The notes: generated from the sequence alone by a model not told the origin. A stretch of DNA of 64,000 nt from Lachnospiraceae bacterium (GCA_017503735.1 JAFVSN010000017.1:1-64000), one strand, 5' to 3'. Numbered from the stretch's first letter, positions 1-6,993 are shown. A program made the numbers and translations.

Positions 1-67
1 CTTAAAATGAACGAATTAACAGATAATTCAAATAATAGTTAAACTTTAGAGAAAAGTAAAAAATAGC

Positions 68-96
68 TTGCAATTTGCAGATACCTGTTGTATAAT
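68..96 (+). promoter_or_regulatory. SigA-type promoter of the tRNA-Glu pair
   Basis: TTGCAA (68-73), a 17-base spacer and a perfect TATAAT (91-96). Transcription would start near 103, ten bases before the first tRNA. Confidence 0.85.
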
Positions 97-112
97 CTGT
101 CTTGCAAGTTAC

Positions 113-184
113 GGCTCGTTGGTCAAGCGGTTAAGACGCCGCCCTCTCACGGCGGAAACAGGGGTTCGATTCCCCTACGAGCTG
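113..184 (+). tRNA. tRNA-Glu (anticodon CTC), copy 1
   Basis: A full 72-base cloverleaf: acceptor GGCTCGT/ACGAGCT, D-loop GGTCAAGCGGTTAAGA, anticodon stem CCGCC/GGCGG enclosing CTCTCAC, so the anticodon is CTC and reads GAG. The T arm holds GGTTCGATTCC. The CCA end is not encoded. Base 1 forms a G-U pair with base 71, as in many bacterial tRNA-Glu genes. It is probably co-transcribed with the identical copy downstream. Confidence 0.97.
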
Positions 185-217
185 CTTATTCTTTAGGATT
201 ACAATTTCATAGATTAT

Positions 218-289
218 GGCTCGTTGGTCAAGCGGTTAAGACGCCGCCCTCTCACGGCGGAAACAGGGGTTCGATTCCCCTACGAGCTG
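218..289 (+). tRNA. tRNA-Glu (anticodon CTC), copy 2
   Basis: This copy is base-for-base identical to the first over all 72 positions and lies 33 bases downstream with no promoter between them. The two form a tandem duplication, followed by a terminator at 321-348. Confidence 0.97.
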
Positions 290-320
290 CTCTGTATTTT
301 GATACAGCCCAACCCCGAAG

Positions 321-348
321 AAGCACTTATGAAAATAAGTGTTTTTTT
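321..348 (+). terminator. Rho-independent terminator of the tRNA operon
   Basis: Stem CACTTAT/ATAAGTG (324-330 with 335-341), a GAAA tetraloop and a run of seven T. Flanking A and T residues extend the stem. Confidence 0.85.
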
Positions 349-602
349 GTTTTATATAGTTTGGCTAGTGAGCATGCACAGGAACTGCGGAAGCTTGCTT
401 CCAAGTAGTTTTGATGTCATGGGAGCGTGTCTGCGACTGAGCGGCAAAGCATCGATCGAAACGAAGTGTTGACTTGTGCTGAACGGGGGGATAAACCAAT
501 AAAACAGGAAAAAAATTAAATTGTTGGGATGGAAGCATCGGGAATTCACAACAAAAATAGAAAAAGGTGAAATTAGTTGGAGAAAAACAAGGGAGGAAAT
601 AC
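349..602. other. Gene-free stretch with structured-RNA-like hairpins
   Basis: About 250 bases without a credible gene. A hairpin at 383-410 pairs AACT..GGAAGC with GCTTCC..AGTT around a TT loop. GCACAG (near 375) can pair with TTGTGC (near 475) to close a larger fold. Parts of 372-425 loosely resemble the repeat at 51160-51299 (GCATGCA, AACTGCGGA, CCAAGTA and a GATGTCATGG-like block). It could be a diverged repeat or the leader of the methyltransferase gene. I cannot assign it to a known RNA family. Confidence 0.4.
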
Positions 603-1475
603 ATGAATACTATTTGGTCGACCTATGTACAGGGAATCGGTACGCTTTACAACACACGGTTATTGCGATTTTCGGATTTGTTTGAAGGAAAGTACCGGGA
701 AGCATTTCGGATTGATGACAAGAAAAAGATTCTTGAAATCGGATGCGGTCCGGGGGCATTAGCGGAGTCTCTGGCGCGTTGGTATCCGTCTGCGCAGGTG
801 TTCGGAGTAGACAGAGACAGCAATTTCATTGCTTTTGCGAAACAACAAAATCCTCTGATTCAATATGTGGAAGGGGATGCCGCAGCATTGGAATTTGAAA
901 ACGAAAGTGTGGATGTCACCATATCCAATACGGTTGCGGAACATATTGAACCGTCTAAGTTTTACGGGGAACAGTACAGAGTATTAAAGGAACACGGAGT
1001 ATGTCTGGTTTTATCTGCCAGAAGAGGCATTAATATTACAGCACCGTGTATCAGCGAGCAGTCGGAGTTTGAAAAAGAGCTTTGGAAACGGGCAGAAAAG
1101 CAGCCTGCGGAAGTTGATAAAAAGTTTTCTGTCTGTGCTTATCCGCAAAACGAAGCGGAATTGCCACTTTGCATGGAACAGTACGGTTTCCGAAATGTGA
1201 CCACGGAATATTTAACGATAAATCTGACACCGGATAACCCGGTTTATACCAAAGAAACGGCACATGCCATGATAAATGCGAATCGTCAGGTGAGCCTTGA
1301 AGGGGCGGATGAATTACTTCGGATTGCAACAGATGTAATTACCGCAGATGAGGTAGAAGAGTTAAAACGTATTATTAATTCCAAATATGATAAGCGTATT
1401 GAGCTTTATAATAAGGGATTCAAGCAATGGGATGCGAATGTTTCTGTGACGATGGTGGTACGAGGGGAGAAATAA
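603..1475 (+). CDS. Class I SAM-dependent methyltransferase
   Basis: A 290-residue soluble protein with a Rossmann methyltransferase core. Motif I is ILEIGCGPGALAESLA (about residues 44-59), followed by the acidic end of strand 2 (VFGVDRD) and by motif IV-like SNTVAEHI, so it binds S-adenosylmethionine. The substrate is not evident; general family knowledge allows small molecules or lipids. The start is ATG 603 because GGGAGG lies 7 bases upstream; an in-frame ATG at 567 has no ribosome site. It is followed after 23 bases by a NUDIX gene, suggesting co-transcription. Confidence 0.85.
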   Translation: MNTIWSTYVQGIGTLYNTRLLRFSDLFEGKYREAFRIDDKKKILEIGCGPGALAESLARWYPSAQVFGVDRDSNFIAFAKQQNPLIQYVEGDAAALEFENESVDVTISNTVAEHIEPSKFYGEQYRVLKEHGVCLVLSARRGINITAPCISEQSEFEKELWKRAEKQPAEVDKKFSVCAYPQNEAELPLCMEQYGFRNVTTEYLTINLTPDNPVYTKETAHAMINANRQVSLEGADELLRIATDVITADEVEELKRIINSKYDKRIELYNKGFKQWDANVSVTMVVRGEK

Positions 1476-1498
1476 ACGTTTTAGAGTGAGGAAATACA

Positions 1499-1996
1499 AT
1501 GGATAATAACATTAAGTTAAGAAATATGGCAGGGATTTATCTTTTACACAAAAATAAAATACTTTTGCTCTATCGAAAAGGTTCTAAAGTGGCTAACAAT
1601 ACATGGATTGCTTCTGCGGGTGGCCATTTTGAAGAATGGGAATTGAACGATGCGAAAGCATGTGTGCTCAGAGAGATGAAAGAAGAGTTGTTCTTGACAG
1701 AGGAAATGCTTTCCGGCTTGAGTCTTCGTTATATAACACTAAGGAGGACCAAGGGAGAAATCCGACAGAATTACTATTTCTTTGCGGATTTGAAGGAGGA
1801 ATATCTGACGGAACTGACCTCTGACGAAGGCACATTGAAATGGTTTGATTTAAGCGAAGTGTCTCAGCTTGAAATGCCCTATTCTGCGAAAACCATGATA
1901 GAGCATTATTTGGCAACAGGACAATACGATGACAAGATATATGTAGGGGTTGCCGACGGTGCCAAGGCAGTGTTTACGGAATTGGCGGAGTATTAG
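1499..1996 (+). CDS. NUDIX hydrolase
   Basis: A 165-residue NUDIX protein. The signature GX5EX7REUXEEXGU is clear at about residues 40-63: GGHFEEWE followed by REMKEEL, which holds the metal-binding glutamates. Family members hydrolyse nucleoside diphosphates linked to another moiety; MutT/8-oxo-dGTPase-like sanitation is possible but not shown. GTGAGGAAA precedes the start. It follows the methyltransferase by 23 bases. A toxin promoter starts 18 bases after the stop, so the gene probably ends its transcript there or reads into the toxin leader. Confidence 0.85.
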   Translation: MDNNIKLRNMAGIYLLHKNKILLLYRKGSKVANNTWIASAGGHFEEWELNDAKACVLREMKEELFLTEEMLSGLSLRYITLRRTKGEIRQNYYFFADLKEEYLTELTSDEGTLKWFDLSEVSQLEMPYSAKTMIEHYLATGQYDDKIYVGVADGAKAVFTELAEY

Positions 1997-2013
1997 AAAA
2001 TTTGAAAAAGTGC

Positions 2014-2042
2014 TTGAACGTTTGTTCGAAACATGGTATAAT
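2014..2042 (+). promoter_or_regulatory. Promoter of the holin-like toxin
   Basis: TTGAAC (2014-2019), a 17-base spacer and TATAAT (2037-2042), a near-consensus SigA promoter. Transcription should start about 2049, giving a leader of about 65 bases. In this leader CCTCCC (2074-2079) is complementary to the Shine-Dalgarno GGGAGG (2101-2106), so the toxin ribosome site may be masked in the primary transcript. Confidence 0.85.
2016..2027. promoter_or_regulatory. LexA (SOS) operator within the toxin promoter
   Basis: GAACGTTTGTTC keeps all eight key bases of the Gram-positive LexA/DinR box GAAC-N4-GTTC. It overlaps the last four bases of the -35 element and extends into the spacer. Bound LexA would block polymerase, and RecA-triggered LexA cleavage after DNA damage would release it. 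The site is seen directly; the regulation is inferred. Confidence 0.75.
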
Positions 2043-2114
2043 AATTATAGAGCAATCGTGTACAGGGTGGTAGCCTCCCGGCTGAAAGAGTTTTACAGAA
2101 GGGAGGTGGTGTAA

Positions 2115-2213
2115 ATGATGACTATATATGAGGCAATGTCTTTGATGTTGTTGTTTGGAACGTTACTCATTTCACTGCTTGCCTACATAGATAGGAAGAA
2201 CAAGCGAAAATAA
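2115..2213 (+). CDS. Putative holin-like toxin of a type I toxin-antitoxin system
   Basis: A 32-codon gene (or 31 from the second ATG at 2118) encoding a peptide that begins MMTIYEAMSLMLLFGTLL and ends YIDRKNKRK. It has one hydrophobic segment of about 17 residues and a short basic tail, the layout of the Firmicutes 'putative holin-like toxin' family (MTxYEAL... start, KNKK end). Such peptides insert in the cell membrane. GGGAGG lies 8 bases before 2115, and the second ATG is equally plausible. The 3' end runs straight into a hairpin shared with a convergent antisense RNA. The LexA box in its promoter suggests expression after DNA damage. Confidence 0.8.
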   Translation: MMTIYEAMSLMLLFGTLLISLLAYIDRKNKRK

Positions 2214-2255
2214 AAATGCCTACCTTTGTACTTGGCGGTGCAAGGTAGGCATTTT
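2213..2255. terminator. Bidirectional terminator shared by toxin mRNA and antitoxin RNA
   Basis: A 12-bp perfect stem AAAATGCCTACC/GGTAGGCATTTT (2213-2224 with 2244-2255), extended inward by TT and GTAC/GTGC-type pairs around TTGGCG. It has A residues on one side and T residues on the other, so it works in both directions and makes the two 3' ends fully complementary. Confidence 0.85.
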
Positions 2256-2300
2256 GTCAACTAAGCGAGGCTAACCACCTTGGTGGCGGTTGCTCTTTCT
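2213..2300 (-). ncRNA. Antisense antitoxin RNA (about 85-90 nt)
   Basis: Inferred from a minus-strand promoter (2307-2336) and the shared terminator. The RNA would start near 2300 and end near 2213, overlapping the toxin mRNA 3' end by about 40 bases. Its 5' part has CCACC-AA-GGTGG, a small hairpin. CGCCACC (complement of 2282-2288) can also pair with GGTGGTG at 2105-2111, which overlaps the toxin ribosome site. Convergent layout resembles txpA/RatA and bsrG/SR4 of Bacillus. No protein is encoded. Confidence 0.65.
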
Positions 2301-2306
2301 AAAATG

Positions 2307-2336
2307 ATTATAACATAGTATAATATTGGTTGTAAA
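2307..2336 (-). promoter_or_regulatory. Promoter of the antitoxin RNA
   Basis: On the minus strand TTTACA (complement of 2331-2336) is followed after 18 bases by a perfect TATAAT (complement of 2307-2312). TTACAA one base further gives a 17-base spacing. No LexA box is visible here, so the antitoxin would be constitutive. Confidence 0.75.
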
Positions 2337-2372
2337 TAGATTTTTTAGAAATATATACGAGGAGGAACTGTT

Positions 2373-2723
2373 ATGAAGAAATGGTACGACGAAGAATACG
2401 AATGGGAAATTGAAGTGATAGGTTTTAATAAAGAGAATGACGAAACAGAGCGATTCTGCAGAAACGGAGAACAAATCGGAGACAAATATACCTGTACTTA
2501 CGGATGTCCGGTGAATGCGCAAGGATACGGTATTTGTTCCAAAACCATGATGCTTTTGTTTCCGATTATGGAGGCAGTCAGAAGCGGCGGAAACTTGATT
2601 AATATCGGTGGAGACAGTGAATACAGTAAAGTAGTGATGTGTCCGGACGGATGTGTATTGTTTCGGATTACGGCGAAAAAGTTGGAGAATGAGAACTTTT
2701 ATCAGGGAAAGTTTTTTGAGTAG
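2373..2723 (+). CDS. TIGR04076-like cysteine-rich small protein
   Basis: A 116-residue protein of unknown function that resembles the TIGR04076 family. It keeps the family features: an N-terminal strand region, CTYGCPVN, GICSKTMMLLFPIMEAV with a following RSGGN, and a C-terminal MCPDGCVLFRI. The four to five cysteines suggest metal or redox chemistry, but no activity is established. GAGGAGG precedes the ATG. It lies downstream of the antitoxin promoter on the opposite strand and 40 bases before comB. Confidence 0.7.
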   Translation: MKKWYDEEYEWEIEVIGFNKENDETERFCRNGEQIGDKYTCTYGCPVNAQGYGICSKTMMLLFPIMEAVRSGGNLINIGGDSEYSKVVMCPDGCVLFRITAKKLENENFYQGKFFE

Positions 2724-2763
2724 AAGACAATGCTTTCATATTAGGAGGAAAGGTTAGAGAAAA

Positions 2764-3462
2764 ATGAGCAAGGTAAACATTTTACATTTGATTGAAGGTT
2801 CCAAACAGGCGGAAGGCTTGACTGTAATTATTGATGTATTTCGTGCCATTTCTTTGGAGTGTTATTTATATGATATGGGCGTAGCAGAAATCCGGCCTAT
2901 CGGTTCGGTGGAGGATGCTTTTGCTTTACATAAGAAGTTACCGGGTAGTGTATTAATTGGAGAACGTCACGGAAAGAAATGTGACGGCTTTGACTTCGGT
3001 AATTCACCTTCTACAGTTTTACCGGAGGTGGTAAAGGGGAAGACGATACTCCATACCACCAGCGCGGGAACGCAGGGAATTGTAAATGCTACGAAAGCGA
3101 CGGAAATTATTACCGGAAGTTTGGTAAATGCGAAGGCGGTTGCGGAATACATAAAGAAAAAGAATTCGGAGACGGTTTCCTTGGTATGCATGGGAAATGA
3201 GGGAGTACGTCCGGCGGCAGAGGATGAGCTTTGTGCAGAGTATATCAAGAGTCTGGTGGAAGGTACAGAGTTCCCGGATTTTGAGAGTCGTGTAGCCGAT
3301 TTGCAAAGACATGGAGGGGAGCACTTTTTTGATGAAAACAGACAAGAGATTTATCCGAAGAAAGACTTTTTCATGTGCATACAGTATGATAAGTTTCCGT
3401 TTGTGATTAAGATTAACAAGGATGAACAGGGATTCATAACAAGAAGGGAAGATGTATTGTAA
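2764..3462 (+). CDS. comB: 2-phosphosulfolactate phosphatase family protein (ComB)
   Basis: A 232-residue ComB-family protein. Family markers are VIIDVFRAIS near residue 23, LIGERHGKKCDGFDFGNSP near residue 62 and HTTSAGTQG near residue 98. In methanogens ComB dephosphorylates 2-phosphosulfolactate in coenzyme M synthesis; Firmicutes carry homologues where that pathway is absent, so the real substrate here is uncertain. No other coenzyme M genes are nearby. The gene is followed after 68 bases by a NUDIX gene and reads as part of a run of small phosphate-chemistry enzymes. Confidence 0.8.
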   Translation: MSKVNILHLIEGSKQAEGLTVIIDVFRAISLECYLYDMGVAEIRPIGSVEDAFALHKKLPGSVLIGERHGKKCDGFDFGNSPSTVLPEVVKGKTILHTTSAGTQGIVNATKATEIITGSLVNAKAVAEYIKKKNSETVSLVCMGNEGVRPAAEDELCAEYIKSLVEGTEFPDFESRVADLQRHGGEHFFDENRQEIYPKKDFFMCIQYDKFPFVIKINKDEQGFITRREDVL

Positions 3463-3530
3463 ATTTTGCACGGTGAATTTCGAAACAAATGTGACTGTAG
3501 AGTGACTGAGGAAAATAAGGGAGGATAAAT

Positions 3531-4019
3531 ATGGCATACGATTGCGGATTTCAAAAAGAGCAGAATTGGTTTCGGTACCGGGCGGCAGCGATTATAGTGG
3601 AAGAAGGTTGTGTTCTGTTTGCCGGAAACGAGAGAGAAAATTACTATTATTCCATCGGTGGCGGGGTACATATGAATGAGACGGCAGAGGACGCTGTCAA
3701 AAGAGAGGTGTTCGAAGAGACCGGTGTACAGTATGATGTGGACCGATTGGCAGTGATTCATGAGAATTTCTTTGATGGGGACGGTTCTTTAGATGGATAT
3801 TCTTGCCATGAAGTGGCGTTTTACTTTTTGATGAAGCCGAGAGGAACACAGGAACTAAACAGCAACAGCTATACCGGTGGATATAAGGAGAATATGTATT
3901 GGATTCCGATTGAGGAGCTAGGGAAGCACAGGGCGTATCCGACTTTTATGAAGGAGTATTTAAGTAAGATGCCGAAGGAGATTTTACATATTGTGACCAA
4001 TGAGAGGGAGGAAGTTTGA
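3531..4019 (+). CDS. NUDIX hydrolase
   Basis: A 162-residue protein with a NUDIX box at about residues 41-64: GGGVHMNE, then KREVFEETGV, which keeps the REVxEETG core. N-terminal FRYRAAAIIVEEGCVLF is the typical first strand. Substrate is unknown. GGGAGG sits 6 bases before the ATG. The stop overlaps the next start (TGATG), implying translational coupling to the 99-residue hypothetical protein. Confidence 0.85.
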   Translation: MAYDCGFQKEQNWFRYRAAAIIVEEGCVLFAGNERENYYYSIGGGVHMNETAEDAVKREVFEETGVQYDVDRLAVIHENFFDGDGSLDGYSCHEVAFYFLMKPRGTQELNSNSYTGGYKENMYWIPIEELGKHRAYPTFMKEYLSKMPKEILHIVTNEREEV

Positions 4020-4318
4020 TGAAACAGATTATTCTTAGTGCGGATGGTGAATGTGGATTGTACTTGGTGCCGGATGAGGTGGTAGATAATTTGCCGAAAT
4101 ATATCGGTGATTTTCGTGACTGGATGGTATATGCTCCCGAGGCTTCAAAATATCGACGGGATGATTGTCTTTGCTTTAATAAAACAGACTTTATTGATTA
4201 TTTAAATAATCAGGTATTTTTGGAGACACCGTCTGTTTTTTTAAAGAATCTAGGATTCATTAATCCGTGGGAAGAGGTTCCGGAAGAGTATAAAGGATGT
4301 ATTCATTATAATTTTTGA
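4019..4318 (+). CDS. Hypothetical protein, 99 residues
   Basis: I do not recognise this family. The protein is acidic, soluble-looking and rich in aromatic residues (DWMVYAPEASKYRRDDCLCF), with no signal peptide or membrane segment. The start ATG at 4019 overlaps the NUDIX stop by one base (TGATG), and GGGAGG lies upstream, so it is probably made together with the NUDIX enzyme. A MerR-type promoter begins directly after its stop. Confidence 0.65.
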   Translation: MKQIILSADGECGLYLVPDEVVDNLPKYIGDFRDWMVYAPEASKYRRDDCLCFNKTDFIDYLNNQVFLETPSVFLKNLGFINPWEEVPEEYKGCIHYNF

Positions 4319-4319
4319 C

Positions 4320-4350
4320 TTGACTTTGCCCTTGGGGCAAGGTGTATTCT
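4320..4350 (+). promoter_or_regulatory. MerR-type promoter with a 19-base dyad spacer
   Basis: TTGACT (4320-4325) and TATTCT (4345-4350) are separated by 19 bases instead of 17. The spacer holds a dyad centred at 4333: TTGCCC (4326-4331) against GGGCAA (4335-4340), extended by AC/GT. This is the standard architecture of MerR-family controlled promoters, where the regulator untwists an over-long spacer. No merR gene is in the window, so control would be in trans. No T-run follows, which argues against a terminator. Confidence 0.65.
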
Positions 4351-4383
4351 GTTACCAGAATCAGACTTATGAAGGAGATATTT

Positions 4384-5001
4384 ATGCAGAATACAAATAA
4401 TACATGGGGACAGCAGGTCATTGAAACCGCCTTGCAATATGCAAATCACGAATGGACTGCCACAGAACGGAACGTACTTCACGGCAATGACCCGGACGGG
4501 GTGCCGGTGGATACGCCGGATGTGACATGGAAAGGTGATGTACTTGATTGCGGTTGGTGGAAGGTAGGAGCGGTAAACAAAGGCGTTGCCTACGGATGGG
4601 GCAATGCATCTACCATAGAAGAGTTTTATGCCGGTCTTGCAGACGGAAAGTTTGCCGGGAATGTCCCGGAGGACAAGTCCCGCATGGGAAGCAAGCACAG
4701 TGTAGGTGTGGACTGTTCCGGTCTTTTGACCAGATGCTGGGGGTTACCGAAAAAGATTGCCACTAGGGATATTCCGAAGTTCGCGTATAAGATTAGCCTT
4801 GAGGAAATCAGACAAGGGGATGTATTTGCAAAGGTGGGCAGTCATGTGATGTTTTTTATTGCATTTTTAGACGACAAAAAGAAACGGGTAAGCATCGTGG
4901 ACTCAACCAGAAGTACCGGTAAGGTATCGGTACGTGAGGTGTCGGTGGATGAGTTGTTTGCGAAAGGATATGAGGTATACCGGAAGAAGCCGGGCGTATA
5001 G
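4384..5001 (+). CDS. NlpC/P60-like cysteine peptidase or amidase
   Basis: A 205-residue protein with the NlpC/P60 catalytic pattern: VDCSGLLTRCWG (cysteine nucleophile, about residue 108) and a histidine in KVGSHVMFFIAF. GDVFAK before the histidine also fits the fold. Most family members are exported cell wall hydrolases; this one has no signal peptide or anchor, so it may act in the cytoplasm or on a non-wall substrate. The start ATG 4384 follows AAGGAGA by 7 bases. It is the first gene behind the MerR-type promoter. Confidence 0.7.
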   Translation: MQNTNNTWGQQVIETALQYANHEWTATERNVLHGNDPDGVPVDTPDVTWKGDVLDCGWWKVGAVNKGVAYGWGNASTIEEFYAGLADGKFAGNVPEDKSRMGSKHSVGVDCSGLLTRCWGLPKKIATRDIPKFAYKISLEEIRQGDVFAKVGSHVMFFIAFLDDKKKRVSIVDSTRSTGKVSVREVSVDELFAKGYEVYRKKPGV

Positions 5002-5106
5002 TAATTCAGTATATTTATGCAAAAAGTCAAGACATATCCTTTGATTTACGATAAGATAGTGTTTATAGAACACAGGTCAATATGAATCGGCAAAGGAGGA
5101 CACCCT

Positions 5107-6156
5107 ATGATTTACACCGCAAAAATCGAGCAAACCTATGCATATCGGAAACGTATCAAGTACATTGCTACTTCTGATTCCTTTATTGAGAAGGATTGCG
5201 ACAGCCTTTCTTATGTGAGAAGTGTAAAGCAGCCCTACGGTTGGCTTATGGAGTCAGGAACACCGCCGTGTGAACATTTGGACGTGATAATTATGACAGA
5301 AAAGGATTTTGCGTTAGGAGATACGGTAAAGGTTAAAATCATCGGATTGTTTTATCGGGGAGACGGAGACCACAAGCTGGTAGGAGTGCTGACGGATAGG
5401 GAAATCAATGATTTTTCAGAGCTTTCCGAGGAAGAAAAGGAAGATATGCATCGGATGTATCCGAGAGAAGATAAAGAAAAGGGCGAGGGCTGGTACGGTC
5501 GGGAAAAGGCAAAGGAAGTGATTGCCGAATTCTTTGCTAAAAAGAAGGAAAAGACTATCATTACCGTACAGCATACCGAGTCGTTGCATCACGTAAACGG
5601 AAGAATCGGTGCATGGGGCGACTGGGAATTGACGGAACAAGGAAAAGCGCAGGCCGTCACAATCGGAAAATGGTTGGGTACGGAAGTTTGTAACGGGGAC
5701 TATACCATGTATGTGTCCGATTTGAAGCGAGCATTTCAAACAGCAGAAGGAATCAATCAAACGCTGGGCCTTACACCGATTGTAACGGATGTGATTCGAG
5801 AGGTGAATGCAGGAGCCGGAAACGGACAGGAAAGAGACTGGTATTACAACAATAAAACGCCGCGTCCGGAAAGCTATGACCCCGACTACCGTCCTTTCCC
5901 GGATGCGGAGTCCGATCGGGAACTATGGAACCGACTGTATCCGTTTTATCAGCAAATTGTTTCCAATGAGGACGAGAAAATTTTGGTGGTATCCCACGGG
6001 ACGACACTGTATTTTTTGCAAATGATGCTGATGGGATATACCTTTAAAGATATTGAACGGATGAGGTTTGACGGTCGTGGTGGTTCGGTATCGAAGTTTA
6101 CGGTAAAGAAGGACGGAAAAGTGACTGTAAGCTATATAAATCAATGTGTTTTCTGA
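5107..6156 (+). CDS. Fusion: pyrophosphatase-like domain + histidine phosphatase domain
   Basis: A 349-residue two-domain protein. Residues 40-145 resemble soluble inorganic pyrophosphatase: YGWLMESGTPP, HLDVIIMT, then GDGDHKLVGVL, ending in a YGREKAKEVIAEFF helix. D59, D88 and K90 are kept, but other catalytic aspartates are replaced. Residues 150-349 form a phosphoglycerate mutase-like domain with H156 in QHTES (usually RHGE), LKRAFQTAE, REVNAG and a second histidine in VVSHGTTL. The catalytic arginine before H156 is glutamine. Substrate is unknown; a phosphate-releasing role fits the neighbouring phosphatases. AAAGGAGG precedes the ATG. Confidence 0.7.
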   Translation: MIYTAKIEQTYAYRKRIKYIATSDSFIEKDCDSLSYVRSVKQPYGWLMESGTPPCEHLDVIIMTEKDFALGDTVKVKIIGLFYRGDGDHKLVGVLTDREINDFSELSEEEKEDMHRMYPREDKEKGEGWYGREKAKEVIAEFFAKKKEKTIITVQHTESLHHVNGRIGAWGDWELTEQGKAQAVTIGKWLGTEVCNGDYTMYVSDLKRAFQTAEGINQTLGLTPIVTDVIREVNAGAGNGQERDWYYNNKTPRPESYDPDYRPFPDAESDRELWNRLYPFYQQIVSNEDEKILVVSHGTTLYFLQMMLMGYTFKDIERMRFDGRGGSVSKFTVKKDGKVTVSYINQCVF

Positions 6157-6171
6157 GAGGAGAATTAAAGT

Positions 6172-6981
6172 ATGACTTTGCCTGATTATCATGTACATAC
6201 GTCATATTCCCCGGATTCAAAGATGGACCCGGAGGAGGCTGTCTGTGCCGCAATTGCATCGGGAGTTACAGATATCTGCTTTACGGAGCATATGGATTTG
6301 GGACATCATATGGAGATGTATGACCGAGTTCCGAATTTTGCGGGTATGGATGAAACAATTTTTCGGTTGAGAGAAAAGTATCCGGAGATCCATATAGGGA
6401 AAGGAATCGAAGCAGGCTACATTCCGGAGACGGCGGAAGAGACGGCAAAAGTTTTGGCAGAACAACGCTTTGATTATGTGTTACTGAGTACCCATTGTGT
6501 TGACGGGCTGGATTGCGGGGTGCCGGAATCCAAGCGAGGTCAAGATAAACTTACGGCATATCAAAAATATCTTGAAACGGTGTATGATTCTGTTATGGAT
6601 GAAAAACTCAGACCGTATTACGATTGTGTGAGCCATATCGGCTATATTGCAAAAGGGCTTCACTATGAGGACAATTCCTTGACCTATCAGATGTTTCCGG
6701 AATTATTCGATAAAATATTATGTGAAATAATAAAAAGCGGAAAAGGAATCGAAGTAAACACTTCCGGAATCGACAGAGGAGGCCATGTGTTGCCGCATCC
6801 GAGTATTGTTCAACGCTATCGGGAGTTGGGAGGGCGTATTATTACAATCGGCTCGGACGCACATATGTCCCGGAATGTGGGCGCTTATATTAAGGAGACC
6901 GTTGAAATGGTTGCGAATGCAGGGTTTGAGGAAATTACGCTGTTTCAAAATCGAGTACCCGGCTTTGTGAAGATAAGATAA
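6172..6981 (+). CDS. PHP-family histidinol-phosphatase-like hydrolase (HisJ type)
   Basis: A 269-residue PHP-domain phosphoesterase. All metal-ligand motifs are visible: DYHVHTSYSPDS at the N terminus, TEHMD near residue 40, GIEAGYIPE, STHCVDG, SHIGYIAK and ITIGSDAHM near the C terminus. HisJ homologues remove phosphate from histidinol phosphate in histidine synthesis, but no his genes are nearby, so another phosphoester is possible. It starts 16 bases after the fusion phosphatase and ends in a strong terminator; the three genes from 4384 probably form one operon. Confidence 0.85.
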   Translation: MTLPDYHVHTSYSPDSKMDPEEAVCAAIASGVTDICFTEHMDLGHHMEMYDRVPNFAGMDETIFRLREKYPEIHIGKGIEAGYIPETAEETAKVLAEQRFDYVLLSTHCVDGLDCGVPESKRGQDKLTAYQKYLETVYDSVMDEKLRPYYDCVSHIGYIAKGLHYEDNSLTYQMFPELFDKILCEIIKSGKGIEVNTSGIDRGGHVLPHPSIVQRYRELGGRIITIGSDAHMSRNVGAYIKETVEMVANAGFEEITLFQNRVPGFVKIR

Positions 6982-6993
6982 TTGCATTGATGG

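Noticed and set aside
88-408. An apparent 106-codon protein with two identical repeats
   Set aside because: It reads straight through both tRNA-Glu genes; the repeat is the duplicated tRNA sequence.
2764-3462. Coenzyme M biosynthesis, suggesting a methanogen
   Set aside because: All other genes and signals are bacterial, and ComB homologues occur widely in Firmicutes without the pathway.
4326-4344. Terminator after the 99-residue hypothetical gene
   Set aside because: The GC-rich dyad has no T-run and lies exactly between -35 and -10 elements; the MerR-type promoter fits better.
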